Notes under the pieces: model-generated
Databases searched by the model: none
What the model was told of the DNA's origin: nothing
Seen by the model: only the letters and a program-made list of their open reading frames with translations
Source of the DNA: Flavobacterium soyae
GTDB lineage: Bacteria; Bacteroidota; Bacteroidia; Flavobacteriales; Flavobacteriaceae
NCBI RefSeq assembly: GCF_021245985.1
Contig: NZ_JAJQXA010000013.1
Location: 1 to 64,000, forward strand
Direction of reading: 5' to 3'
DNA length: 64,000 bases
Program-made: the position numbers and the translations under genes
Shown: piece by piece, positions 55,743 through 64,000 of the stretch
Numbering within the stretch: the stretch's first letter is position 1
Layout: each line of letters opens with the position of its first letter

Positions 55743-55938
55743 TTTATCTATAGAGTTTTCTTTTTTTTAATTTCCTTATTAAGGAAATAAAACAGGCTTT
55801 TTTAAGCTAAAACTTTGATTTTTAATGGTTTTAACGACAATTGAGGCGGTTCATCGAGAACTTTTTTTAGTAGAAATCTTTTGTTTTAGTTTTATATGGG
55901 AATTATGTGAAATTTTTATCTTAAAAATATAATTATTT
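55743..55938. promoter_or_regulatory. Intergenic region with TCCTT-ATT-AAGGA palindrome
   Basis: Positions 55771-55787 read TTTCCTTA-T-TAAGGAAA, an 8-bp arm palindrome, with the 13-mer at 55773-55785 shared exactly with 36646-36658. This is the longest gap in the late part of the locus, so a new transcript may start here. Confidence 0.45.
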
Positions 55939-56685
55939 ATGAGAATTACCATAATTACAGTGTGTTACAATCGCAAAGCCACGATAGAAAAAGCAATTCA
56001 AAGTGTGCTGGCGCAAAATTACCATGACATAGAATACATCATTATCGATGGCAGTTCTACAGATGGAACACAGGAAATTATTGAGTCTTATCGAGATAGG
56101 ATATCCAAGTACATTTCTGAACCGGATAAAGGCATGTACGATGCTATTAACAAAGGGCTTCAATTGGCAACGGGAGATGTTATTGGTTTAATGCATTCTG
56201 ATGATGAATTTTTTGACAAAAAGGCTATAACAAGAATTGCAGCCCGTTTTGATTATGAGCCCAATATAGATGGGGTTTATGGTGATGGAATTTATGTTTC
56301 AAATGATAAAGAGGAACGTTTGGTCCGCGATAGAATAGGAGGTGTTTTTAGTCTTAAAAGAGTTAAAAAAGGCTGGCTGCCTTTGCATCCTACTGTTTAT
56401 TTAAAGAAAGCTGTAATTGATAAACATGGTCTGTACAACCTTGATTTTAAAATAGCATCTGATACTGAATTTTTGCTCCGCTATTTATACAAACATAAAA
56501 TAAACATGAGTTATATCGATGCCTATATCGTTAAAATGAGAATGGGAGGTATGAGTACCAGTTTAAAACGCGCCTTTGAAGTTTTATACGAAGATTATAA
56601 AATTTATAAGTTTTACGGTTTAGCCGCAATATTGGTTGTCTTTCTTAAAAAAAGTATCGCTTTGAGACAGTATATAGTTCATTAA
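55939..56685 (+). CDS. GT2-family glycosyltransferase
   Basis: The 248-residue product shows the classic GT2 domain: ITVCYNRKATIEKAIQSVL, IIDGSSTDGT, EPDKGMYDAINKGL and MHSDDEFF. The EPDKGMYDA segment is typical of a small clan of exopolysaccharide transferases. It follows an intergenic palindrome and may begin a second transcription unit. Confidence 0.92.
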   Translation: MRITIITVCYNRKATIEKAIQSVLAQNYHDIEYIIIDGSSTDGTQEIIESYRDRISKYISEPDKGMYDAINKGLQLATGDVIGLMHSDDEFFDKKAITRIAARFDYEPNIDGVYGDGIYVSNDKEERLVRDRIGGVFSLKRVKKGWLPLHPTVYLKKAVIDKHGLYNLDFKIASDTEFLLRYLYKHKINMSYIDAYIVKMRMGGMSTSLKRAFEVLYEDYKIYKFYGLAAILVVFLKKSIALRQYIVH

Positions 56686-56806
56686 TAAAGAGGATAAATA
56701 TTGATTCATCAGTATTTTTTTTTGAGGAGAGAGAGAACATAACTTAAAAGTGAGTTTTATTTCAATAGAATTTAGAGTAATTAAAAAATACTAAAAACAT
56801 ACTACG

Positions 56807-57580
56807 ATGAACATGAAGAAAATTTTACTTCCGATAATTTTATTGCTTTTATTGATGTTTCAGTCTTGTACCACAAAGAAAGAAATGCTGTATTTACAAG
56901 ATCTGGACAGCTATGCAAATTCGAATTTAAATTATGTGTCAACAAAAATACAGCCCAACGATATTTTAAAAATTGACATAGGAGATATCAACCCTCTGGT
57001 AGCGGCGCCATTTAATATTAGTGCTGGAACTACCGGCGGACAAACATCAGTAGAAATGATGAAATTAACGGGGTATTTGGTTACTCCTCAGGGAAATATC
57101 ACCATGCCTATTTTAAACGAAATTAAAGTTGGAGGCCTGACACCGGCCAATGCAGAGCTCAAAATAAAAGAGCGTTTGATTAGTGAAGGCTATTTAGTAA
57201 ATCCTACCGTGCAGGTGCGGGTACTCAATAATAAATTTACCATTTTGGGAGAAGTAAATTCTCCCGGTGTAATACCTTTTAGTGAAGAATCTATCAGCCT
57301 GCTCGATGCAATAGGACTGGCAAAAGACTTAACCTATTCAGCAGTTCGAAAAGATATAAAATTGATTAGAGAAGTAGATGGAAAACGTTTAGTTTATCAT
57401 GTTGACCTGACTACAGCTTCCTGGATGTCTAACCCAAATTTTCGAATCAGGCAGAACGATGTTATTGTTGTAGAACCCAATAAACTAAAAGCAAACAGCG
57501 GTGGTTTAATTAAAGATCCAATACAAGTATTGGGTATAACAGCTTCTCTTTTAGCAGTCGTTTTACTTATTGCACAATGA
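56807..57580 (+). CDS. Wza-like polysaccharide export lipoprotein
   Basis: The 257-residue product has a lipoprotein signal with Cys21 in LLLMFQSCTT, a polysaccharide export domain (STKIQPNDILKIDIGDINPL) and an SLBB-like segment (FTILGEVNSPGVIPFSEESISLLDAIG). A C-terminal hydrophobic helix (VLGITASLLAVVLLIAQ) resembles the membrane-spanning helix of Wza. It forms the outer-membrane export channel with the next gene's product. Confidence 0.93.
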   Translation: MNMKKILLPIILLLLLMFQSCTTKKEMLYLQDLDSYANSNLNYVSTKIQPNDILKIDIGDINPLVAAPFNISAGTTGGQTSVEMMKLTGYLVTPQGNITMPILNEIKVGGLTPANAELKIKERLISEGYLVNPTVQVRVLNNKFTILGEVNSPGVIPFSEESISLLDAIGLAKDLTYSAVRKDIKLIREVDGKRLVYHVDLTTASWMSNPNFRIRQNDVIVVEPNKLKANSGGLIKDPIQVLGITASLLAVVLLIAQ

Positions 57581-57650
57581 CAAAGTAAAAAAGAGCAGTT
57601 CAAATTATGCTTATTATTATAAATACTGTTGTATAATTAATTGAATAATT

Positions 57651-59990
57651 ATGGATTTTAAAAAAGAATTTTTAAAGTATCTCAAGTATTGGCCTTGGTT
57701 CCTGTTTAGTTTAATTTTATGTGTAGGCGCGGCGTTCATTTTTATCAAAATAGTTCCGCCAACTTACCAAACTTCGGCTTTGATCTTTATTGATAAAAAA
57801 CAAGAAGATAAAACAAAAATTATAACTATCAGCACAGACCAAAAAAGTAATGAATATAATTTAGACGATGAAATCAGGCTTATTACGTCTAATGAGTTTT
57901 TGCTGGGTGTAGTTAAGAATTTGAATCTAAATGTGAGTTATTTTGAAAAAGTATATGCCATACAAAATAAATATATAAATGAAGTTCCCTTTATTTTAAA
58001 ACTTACGGTTGCTAAAGATTCGCTGCCGCAGGTTTCGTATGAAATTAAAATAGATAAAGCAGGATTTATTATCACCAATCCAGATACAGAAAAAAGTTAT
58101 AGAGTTAAAGGATATGAAGGAGACCAGGAAATAAAAGATCTTCCGTTTAAAATTAAATTAGCTTCAAAAGTAAAGAAAAACCCTTCCTATTATTTCGATA
58201 ACGAATATAAAATAAGTCTTGAACCAACAGATATTGCATTAAAGAATTTAAAGTCATCTTTAATTGTTTTATCCGATGAAAAGTCAAAAGGAACAATAGA
58301 ATTAAACCATATTGGTTCAAGTCCCGTACATTCAAGAAAAATATTAAATGAAATCATCGTTTTACTGGATAAAAGCATTGTAATCAACAAGCAAAAAACC
58401 TTTACCAATACGGTTGCTTATTTAAATCAAAGGATAAAAAGTTTCACTAAAGAAAAAGATTCCATAGAAAGTGTAAAAGAAAGATATCTGCAAAACAATG
58501 AAATAGGGGTAATGGACAATTATATTGCCGAAAAAACTGCCGACAGGAGCCAGAAAAATGAAAGTTCTTTACTCAACGAAAAACAAATTTCACTAGCCAA
58601 TTATGCCATTAACGATATCAGGAAATCTGATGCTGCACAGGCTTTGGGAACAAATTATAATTTAGAATCAACGATAGTCAATCAAATGCTTTTAAATTAT
58701 AATGCAAAACTTATGGATAGTGAACTGATCCTGCAGAGAGCACAAAAAAACAATCCGGCCTATATAACTTTAATGACCCAGTTAAAGGTTCAAAAACAAG
58801 AAATATTAAATAGTTTAGAAGGTTATTTAAACTTTTTAAACCAAACCAATATAGCCAACAAATCGCAGCAAAGCATCGCCGAATCAAAAGTTAAAAGCAT
58901 TCCTACACAAGATAAAATATTGGGCAACATCAATAGTAATCTTAGTATGAAAGAAGAAACGTATGTGGCATTATTGCAAAAAAAGGAAGAAGCGGTTTTG
59001 AACGGAGCAATTTTAGAATCAAATTTAAAGACCTTAAATGCACCCGAAACAAATTATTCGGCAATTTTTCCTCAGCCCAAATCATTTATGATTGGAGCAT
59101 TTTTATTTGGTTTACTGCTGCCTTTCGGAATAATATATGTTCGTTTATACCTTGATACCAAAATACATAACGAAGAAGATATTCAAAAAGTAATTAACAA
59201 TATTCCTATTCTGGGACATATTCCTAAAATAAATACTAATGAAAAGTTAGAAAACACTGCTACTTCCCGCTCATTAATAGCAGAGGCAACACGTACCTTG
59301 GTTTCAAACATACGTTACCTGCTGCATAAAAAAAAGGAAGACAAAGGAAACATAATACTGTTTACCTCTTCTATTCAGGGAGAAGGAAAATCCTTTTGTG
59401 CTTTTCATAATGCTGTAACAATTAGTAACCTTAATAAAAAAGTATTATTAATTGGTGTTGATTTAAGAAATCCGCAATTGCATGAATATTTCAATATCAA
59501 TAAAAACGTATCAGGTCTTACCAATTATCTGGCGAATAAAAATGATGACTGGAAAGAATTCCTGCAAAAAGATACTAATTATTCTAAAAACCTTGATATC
59601 CTGCTCGCAGGAGAAGTTCCTCCTAATCCCTCTCAATTAATAACCAATTCTAATTTTGAAGTATTGATTGAAGAAGCAAAGGATCTTTATGATTTTATAA
59701 TATTAGATACTGCTCCGGTACAAATAGTATCAGACACACTCAATTTTAGCCATTTGGCTGATGTTACTGTATTTGTTGTAAAATATGATTATACAGATAA
59801 GAGTAATTTAGTTCATATAAATAATTTTATTAAAAAAGAACAATTAAAAAATGTTGGTATTCTTATCAATGCAGTGAATATGAAAACCGCATACGGATAT
59901 GGTTACGGCCCCAACTATGGATATCACTATCAGGAAACAAAAATAAAGAGACCCTGGTACAAAAAAAGTCTTAGAATAAAAGAAGCTTAA
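57651..59990 (+). CDS. Wzc-like chain-length regulator and tyrosine kinase
   Basis: The 779-residue product has an N-terminal Wzz domain between two membrane helices (about 16-36 and 475-500), a long coiled periplasmic part, and a C-terminal BY-kinase. The Walker A site is at IQGEGKS with Lys580, an A' element reads LLIGVDLRNPQ, and Walker B is YDFIILDTAP. A tyrosine cluster (748-760, YGYGYGPNYGYHY) is the usual autophosphorylation tail. It sets polymer length together with the Wza-like protein. Confidence 0.94.
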   Translation: MDFKKEFLKYLKYWPWFLFSLILCVGAAFIFIKIVPPTYQTSALIFIDKKQEDKTKIITISTDQKSNEYNLDDEIRLITSNEFLLGVVKNLNLNVSYFEKVYAIQNKYINEVPFILKLTVAKDSLPQVSYEIKIDKAGFIITNPDTEKSYRVKGYEGDQEIKDLPFKIKLASKVKKNPSYYFDNEYKISLEPTDIALKNLKSSLIVLSDEKSKGTIELNHIGSSPVHSRKILNEIIVLLDKSIVINKQKTFTNTVAYLNQRIKSFTKEKDSIESVKERYLQNNEIGVMDNYIAEKTADRSQKNESSLLNEKQISLANYAINDIRKSDAAQALGTNYNLESTIVNQMLLNYNAKLMDSELILQRAQKNNPAYITLMTQLKVQKQEILNSLEGYLNFLNQTNIANKSQQSIAESKVKSIPTQDKILGNINSNLSMKEETYVALLQKKEEAVLNGAILESNLKTLNAPETNYSAIFPQPKSFMIGAFLFGLLLPFGIIYVRLYLDTKIHNEEDIQKVINNIPILGHIPKINTNEKLENTATSRSLIAEATRTLVSNIRYLLHKKKEDKGNIILFTSSIQGEGKSFCAFHNAVTISNLNKKVLLIGVDLRNPQLHEYFNINKNVSGLTNYLANKNDDWKEFLQKDTNYSKNLDILLAGEVPPNPSQLITNSNFEVLIEEAKDLYDFIILDTAPVQIVSDTLNFSHLADVTVFVVKYDYTDKSNLVHINNFIKKEQLKNVGILINAVNMKTAYGYGYGPNYGYHYQETKIKRPWYKKSLRIKEA

Positions 59991-60063
59991 GCTTATGTTT
60001 TTTCTTACTGCAAATTTACCTCAAACAATAAAAAGCACATTGCTGAAAACTAAATAATGTAAA

Positions 60064-60477
60064 ATGCTGCAAAAAATAGTTCTGTTGATACTGCTTTTAG
60101 TTATTGGTATTGTTTTTTATTTTTCCTGGCTGCCTGATCCTGGTTTAAGAAGCGAAAGTTATTTGCCAAAATGGCTTTTGAATTGGAGTAATCATTATTA
60201 CAACCTGCGTACCGCTGTTCCTTTTTTAGCCGTTGGTTTTCTGTTAGAAGCCTATGAGCAAAAAAGTTCAAATGAAATAAATCAAATCAAAAATTTAAAT
60301 TTCATACAAAACATAGGTATAGCAGCAATAATTGTTTGTATAGCCGAAGGAGGGCAGTTTATAGTTCAAAAAAGAAATCCCGATTTAATGGATGTTTTTT
60401 ACGGAATTATAGGAAGTTTAGCAGGAGGATTGTTTTACAATTTATTGAAAAAATTAAAAAATGCGAAACAGACATAA
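60064..60477 (+). CDS. VanZ-like membrane protein
   Basis: The 137-residue product has an N-terminal hydrophobic helix followed by the FSWLPDP motif and two further membrane segments, matching the VanZ family. The family is frequent beside exopolysaccharide genes, but its activity is not established. It overlaps the sugar transferase gene by 17 bp. Confidence 0.8.
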   Translation: MLQKIVLLILLLVIGIVFYFSWLPDPGLRSESYLPKWLLNWSNHYYNLRTAVPFLAVGFLLEAYEQKSSNEINQIKNLNFIQNIGIAAIIVCIAEGGQFIVQKRNPDLMDVFYGIIGSLAGGLFYNLLKKLKNAKQT

Positions 60478-61861
60478 ATTTACCTTCATAATTTGCTGTG
60501 CAATTGCAGATATGATCGCTATGATACTTGGTACTATAGTGTTTTTGAATTTTGCAGGCGAAGAGAAGATTGGCTGGAATGCCTTGTTTCTGGATAAAAT
60601 GATCCCTATTACAATTTTAAGCTGGTTATTTTCTGTAACCTATTTTCAATTGTACAGAATAGATGTTCTTTTTAGCCTGGAATACTTTTTTCGTAACAGC
60701 TGGCGTGCTTTTTTTACACAAAGAATCCTATGGCACAGCTATATTTTTATTTTTCAGGATAACGTTCTTTACTTTTTTGGAAGCCGGGCCAATTTATTTC
60801 AATTGAGTTTTTTGCTGTTCTATTTTCTGCTGTCCAGAATCTTGTTTACACTGGTTATAGGAGAAATTAAAGGATGGGTTTTTAAACAATATACAGTTGC
60901 AATATGGGGATTTAATAAAACCAGTATCGAATTAGCGTCTCATTTAGAAAATAATTCCTTTTTTATTCAATTTGTGGGTATTATCAACGAAAATGCTACT
61001 GCAGATTATAAAAGCAATGAAGAATTTAGCGAAGCCCTGTCCGAAGCTATTCATAATGCATCAAAAGAGAATATTAATGAATTGTATATTGTATCTAAAC
61101 CGGATTTTATTTCAGATTTGAATTATTTTTTTGAGCTTGGCGATAAATATTGTATGCGTTTAAAATTTGTTCCTGATTTTTCATCCATTTCAAAAAAGCA
61201 TTTCAACTCCAGCCATTTAAATAATTTTCACGTTATTAAACCTCGTTTTGAGCCGTTACAAAATGCCTATAACCGATTAATTAAGAGAATATTCGATCTT
61301 GTTTTTAGTATAATGGTCATTGTTTTTATCATGTCGTGGCTCTATCCTTTGTTAGCCATTCTTATTAAAAGACAGAGCAAAGGGCCGGTTTTATTCAGGC
61401 AGCTGCGAACTGGTAAAAAAAATGAACCCTTTTGGTGTTATAAGTTTCGAAGTATGTATATAAATTCTGGCGACGAAAGCCAGCAGGCCAGAAAAGGAGA
61501 TTCGCGGGTCACGCCAATTGGGAAATTTCTCCGAAGGACAAGTTTAGATGAAATGCCCCAGTTTTTTAATGTTTTGATGGGAAATATGAGTATAGTTGGG
61601 CCGCGCCCTCACATGATCAAGCACACAACAGATTACAATTGTCATATTAATAATTTTATGGTTCGTCATTTTGTCAAACCGGGAATTACAGGGCTGGCCC
61701 AGGTTTCAGGACTCAGGGGAGAAACTAAAAGAGTCGTCGACATGAAACGCCGCGTTACAACAGATATACATTATCTGCAGCGCTGGAGTTTAATTACTGA
61801 TATTAAGATTTGCTTATTAACCGTTATTGTAACCTTGAAAGGGGATAAAAATGCTTTTTAA
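60461..61861 (+). CDS. Polyprenyl-phosphate sugar phosphotransferase (WcaJ/WbaP type)
   Basis: The 466-residue product has four N-terminal membrane helices, a central Rossmann-like domain (TVAIWGFNKTSIELASHL) and the C-terminal bacterial sugar transferase domain. That domain shows KRIFDLVFS, the RQLRTGKKNEPFWCYKFRSM segment, RRTSLDEMPQFFNVLMGNMSIVGPRP, and GITGLAQVSGLRGET. It starts repeat-unit synthesis by placing a sugar-1-phosphate on the lipid carrier. As usual in this group, it lies at the end of the locus. Confidence 0.95.
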   Translation: MRNRHKFTFIICCAIADMIAMILGTIVFLNFAGEEKIGWNALFLDKMIPITILSWLFSVTYFQLYRIDVLFSLEYFFRNSWRAFFTQRILWHSYIFIFQDNVLYFFGSRANLFQLSFLLFYFLLSRILFTLVIGEIKGWVFKQYTVAIWGFNKTSIELASHLENNSFFIQFVGIINENATADYKSNEEFSEALSEAIHNASKENINELYIVSKPDFISDLNYFFELGDKYCMRLKFVPDFSSISKKHFNSSHLNNFHVIKPRFEPLQNAYNRLIKRIFDLVFSIMVIVFIMSWLYPLLAILIKRQSKGPVLFRQLRTGKKNEPFWCYKFRSMYINSGDESQQARKGDSRVTPIGKFLRRTSLDEMPQFFNVLMGNMSIVGPRPHMIKHTTDYNCHINNFMVRHFVKPGITGLAQVSGLRGETKRVVDMKRRVTTDIHYLQRWSLITDIKICLLTVIVTLKGDKNAF

Positions 61862-61879
61862 ATTTAAAAAATAGAAATT

Positions 61880-62083
61880 ATGGATATTACTAATTATTTT
61901 ATTGGTGTACTCACCGGAGTTTCCGTGACAACCTTTTTTATTGGAAAAGAATGGTATAAATATTATACCAAATACACGATTCAGCAAAAACAACTAGATC
62001 GGGTTTTAAAATTGAATGATAAAATAAAAAAGTTAAAAAACTTAAGTACCGCAGAAACTCCAAAGCTTAACGCAGGTATTTAA
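61880..62083 (+). CDS. Small membrane-anchored protein, unknown
   Basis: The 67-residue product has one N-terminal hydrophobic helix (FIGVLTGVSVTTFFIG) and a charged tail (KQLDRVLKLNDKIKKLKNL) that may be a short coiled coil. I know no function. It lies 18 bp after the sugar transferase and may be the last gene of the operon. Confidence 0.6.
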   Translation: MDITNYFIGVLTGVSVTTFFIGKEWYKYYTKYTIQQKQLDRVLKLNDKIKKLKNLSTAETPKLNAGI

Positions 62084-62493
62084 GATTTTTTCTAATTTAC
62101 AATTTAACTCAAACACTTACAGCTTAAAAAGAAACCAACAAGACTGCTGCCTTTTTATGAAATGAAACCGCAGCGTTGATTTTTTACTTCTTTACTAATA
62201 TTTATGCCAAGAACCACCTACAAATAAACTGCACTCAAAAGTTTACACAATTTATAACCAAATTTGATAAAAAAATGAGCTCGATATTGTATTGGGCTCA
62301 TTCCTTTTGGTTATCTCAATTCTTGTTGTCGTACTACCTTTAGACACTCTTTAATTTCTTGTTTTAAATATTTTAGGTCTTAAATTTCATGATATAAAAT
62401 GGCTCTGATTTTATATTCCAAAAGAAATTTTCTATCACTGTATTATTAAATATAATTTATTTATAAGAAAAAATAAATGCTAATTCTTAAGAA
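62084..62493. other. 410-bp intergenic region after the exopolysaccharide locus
   Basis: Non-coding apart from the hairpin listed at 62274-62302. The stretch before it has an A/C-rich, low-complexity look. I see no further promoter match. Confidence 0.4.
62274..62302 (+). terminator. Possible terminator of the exopolysaccharide operon
   Basis: AATGAGC and GCTCATT form a 7-bp stem with a 15-nt loop. The bases after it read CCTTTTGG, a short T tract, so termination may be inefficient. Confidence 0.5.
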
Positions 62494-62946
62494 ATGATCA
62501 GAAAAAAAAGAGTTTTAGTTAGGGACAATAAAGGGATTTTTTTAAAGATGTTTAAAAGAAAATTTAAAAATGACTTCGAATTTTCTGAAGACTCTTTTTT
62601 ATTGAAAAACGAGAATAAATCAAACCATTATGATTACTCCGTATTTGTCATCTACGAGTATTCGGAACTTGTAGAGTTTTTCAAATTAGAGAGCATAAAA
62701 GCAAATTTTATGGTTTGTTTATTTAGTAAACATCTTTACAATAGTATGTCGTTAATAGGCGAAATCAAAGGTTTATTTTTAATAGATGCCTCAAAAACCA
62801 AAATAGAAGTTTTACAGGATTTAAAGTTCAATTTTAAGAAATCTTCAAGCCTGATCCCAAAATTACCGGATAAGAAATTTGTAATATCCAATAGGATCGA
62901 AAAACAGCTTGAAATATTGCAAAGAGCACTATATTTTATGATGTAA
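62494..62946 (+). CDS. Uncharacterised receiver-like protein
   Basis: The 150-residue product looks like a response-regulator receiver fold (KKRVLVRDNKGIFLKMFKRKF, YSVFVIYEYSEL, GLFLIDASKTKIEVLQDL). However, the usual paired acidic residues and phosphoacceptor Asp cannot be placed securely. It may be a pseudo-receiver that senses by protein contact. There is no output domain. It stands alone between terminators. Confidence 0.55.
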   Translation: MIRKKRVLVRDNKGIFLKMFKRKFKNDFEFSEDSFLLKNENKSNHYDYSVFVIYEYSELVEFFKLESIKANFMVCLFSKHLYNSMSLIGEIKGLFLIDASKTKIEVLQDLKFNFKKSSSLIPKLPDKKFVISNRIEKQLEILQRALYFMM

Positions 62947-62970
62947 TTTATAAATCATTAAAAGTTAAAA

Positions 62971-63000
62971 ACCATCCGCCGCCGCGGATGGTTTTTTTTT
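62971..63000 (+). terminator. Strong Rho-independent terminator
   Basis: CCATCCGC and GCGGATGG form an 8-bp GC-rich stem with a CGCC loop, extended by outer A-T pairs and followed by nine T. Confidence 0.92.
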
Positions 63001-63121
63001 ATGTCTATTTTATGTCTGGCATTGGAATAGTGATACATAAGTCCATTTATCTAAGAAGTCATTATATTTATACTAAATTTTGTGCGTTTATATTATTATC
63101 ATCTTTTGAAAATTAAAGAAT

Positions 63122-63739
63122 ATGAAAAAATTGATAATCATTGCATTATTACTATTTGCCGGTAATTTACTGAATGCGCAAGTAGGTATAGGTACAATTA
63201 CTCCAGGCAACACTTTAGAAATAAACAGCAGTACAACTGGAGAAAGCGGATTGAGGTTTACTCAATTAAATTCCAATTCAGCAGCTGTTTCAAATACGCC
63301 GGCAAAGGTGTTAGGGCTAAATACTGCAGGAGATGTTGTTTTTACCGCATTATACCCGCAGGTAGTGTCGGTAAATACAACTCTGGATGCCAACACTCCT
63401 GCGAATACAACGTTAACATTGGGGGAAATACAGTTTCGAACCGATAAAACGAGTCCTGGGATTACTGGGAATATACAGGTACGATCCAGTTCTGCCAGCA
63501 CGCTTGCTGTTACAATTTTTGGACATGAGGAGTATAATACAGGTACAAATAATTACACCGCTGTAAGTGCAGTTCTCAATGATAATTTAGGAGCGTTCAC
63601 TACTTTTTTTGCAGGTGGTTTGAATTTAAATGAGTTACTTGTTTATAGAATCGTAACTGTTGGTGGAGGAATCTACCGAATCACTTTGTTTAATAGAAAT
63701 GATACCGACATATATTTAGTGGGAGAAAAATTAAAATAA
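63122..63739 (+). CDS. Secreted protein, unknown function
   Basis: The 205-residue product has a signal peptide (LIIIALLLFAGNLLNAQ) followed by VGIGTITPGNTLEINSS. This is a short module very common at the start of flavobacterial surface and trimeric tail-fibre-like proteins. The remainder is beta-prone with no catalytic motif. There is no T9SS sorting domain. Confidence 0.75.
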   Translation: MKKLIIIALLLFAGNLLNAQVGIGTITPGNTLEINSSTTGESGLRFTQLNSNSAAVSNTPAKVLGLNTAGDVVFTALYPQVVSVNTTLDANTPANTTLTLGEIQFRTDKTSPGITGNIQVRSSSASTLAVTIFGHEEYNTGTNNYTAVSAVLNDNLGAFTTFFAGGLNLNELLVYRIVTVGGGIYRITLFNRNDTDIYLVGEKLK

Positions 63740-63742
63740 ATA

Positions 63743-63770
63743 ACACCTGCAAAAAACTTATTGCAGGTGT
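63743..63770 (+). terminator. Hairpin after the secreted protein gene
   Basis: ACACCTGCAA and TTGCAGGTGT form a perfect 10-bp stem. The T tract starts only after CTATTAAATA, so termination on the plus strand is uncertain. The complement strand has an A/T-rich end (TTTAATTTT), which could help the minus-strand gene that ends at 63838. Confidence 0.55.
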
Positions 63771-63837
63771 CTATTAAATATTTTTGTCTAATAAATCTGT
63801 ATTGATTATTTAGGACTAGTCATTATAAGCACAATTT

Positions 63838-64000
63838 CTAAGCATCCCCATTTGCTATTGCCGTAAGTGCTGAAATAGAAGGCAGAAGCAGATAAGCCGT
63901 TCCGCGGGTAACAACAAATTGAGGCAGAGGTCCATCAATAACGATGTTGTTTCCATCTTCCATAGGAATTGTAAAATTAGGATCAATATTGCCCGGTAAA
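63838..64000 (-). CDS. C-terminal part of an unidentified protein (cut by the window edge)
   Basis: A minus-strand frame runs from the window edge to a TAG at 63838-63840. It encodes at least 53 residues, including the segments GNIDPNFTIPMEDGNN and PQFVVTRGTAYLLLPSI. The codon use and uninterrupted frame fit a real gene whose 5' end lies outside. I cannot name the family. It converges with the secreted protein gene. Confidence 0.6.
   Translation of the reverse strand, partial: LPGNIDPNFTIPMEDGNNIVIDGPLPQFVVTRGTAYLLLPSISALTAIANGDA

Overview
The window looks like a chromosome segment of a Flavobacterium-type member of the Bacteroidota. The evidence is its low G+C content, promoter cores of the TAnnTTTG type, a type IX secretion (T9SS) sorting domain, a TANFOR-type secreted protein, an UpxY-type antiterminator, and a type II-C CRISPR-Cas locus with a flavobacterial-style tracrRNA.

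Layout. 1-5.9 kb: a palindromic dispersed repeat; an aldo/keto reductase and a divergent AraC regulator sharing a perfect 13-bp inverted repeat; a RES/Xre toxin-antitoxin pair flanked by a duplicated araC 3' end; an NlpC/P60 hydrolase and a thiolase. 5.9-7.3 kb: a tRNA-Ser/Pro/Arg operon followed by a 1-kb Fic islet bounded by a second copy of the tRNA-Arg 3' end and terminator. 7.35-15.04 kb: a complete type II-C system in the order tracrRNA (minus), cas9 (plus), leader, array of 21 repeats and 20 spacers, then cas2 and cas1 (minus). 15.4-26.6 kb: a YheT-like hydrolase, a PPTase, a C-A-PCP-TE NRPS and an A-PCP-KS-AT-ACP hybrid. Together the last three form a compact assembly line, predicted here to join glycine, malonate and glycine. 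27.5-31 kb: a three-gene exported-protein operon including a beta-helix protein. 31.3-34.9 kb: a secreted modular protein with a GIY-YIG-like C-terminal domain plus an overlapping small gene, read as a toxin-immunity pair. 35.4-36.4 kb: two small HTH genes and an UpxY-type antiterminator.

37-62 kb is a Wzx/Wzy-type exopolysaccharide locus. It has precursor genes for GDP-mannose, GDP-fucose, UDP-glucuronate and UDP-xylose, a cytidylyltransferase-like enzyme, nine glycosyltransferases, an acetyltransferase, flippase, polymerase, Wza, Wzc, a VanZ-like protein and the initiating phosphoglycosyl transferase. The window ends with small exported or unknown genes and the 3' end of a gene on the minus strand.

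The points most worth a second look are: the beta-rich tandem modules inserted in Cas9 between HNH and RuvC-III; a leader segment that is an inverted copy of the first half of repeat 1 and can form two exclusive hairpins; the Fic islet inside duplicated tRNA sequence; the TANFOR-GIY-YIG toxin candidate; the minimal Gly-malonate-Gly assembly line; and a shared TCCTTnnnAAGGA palindrome in three intergenic regions.
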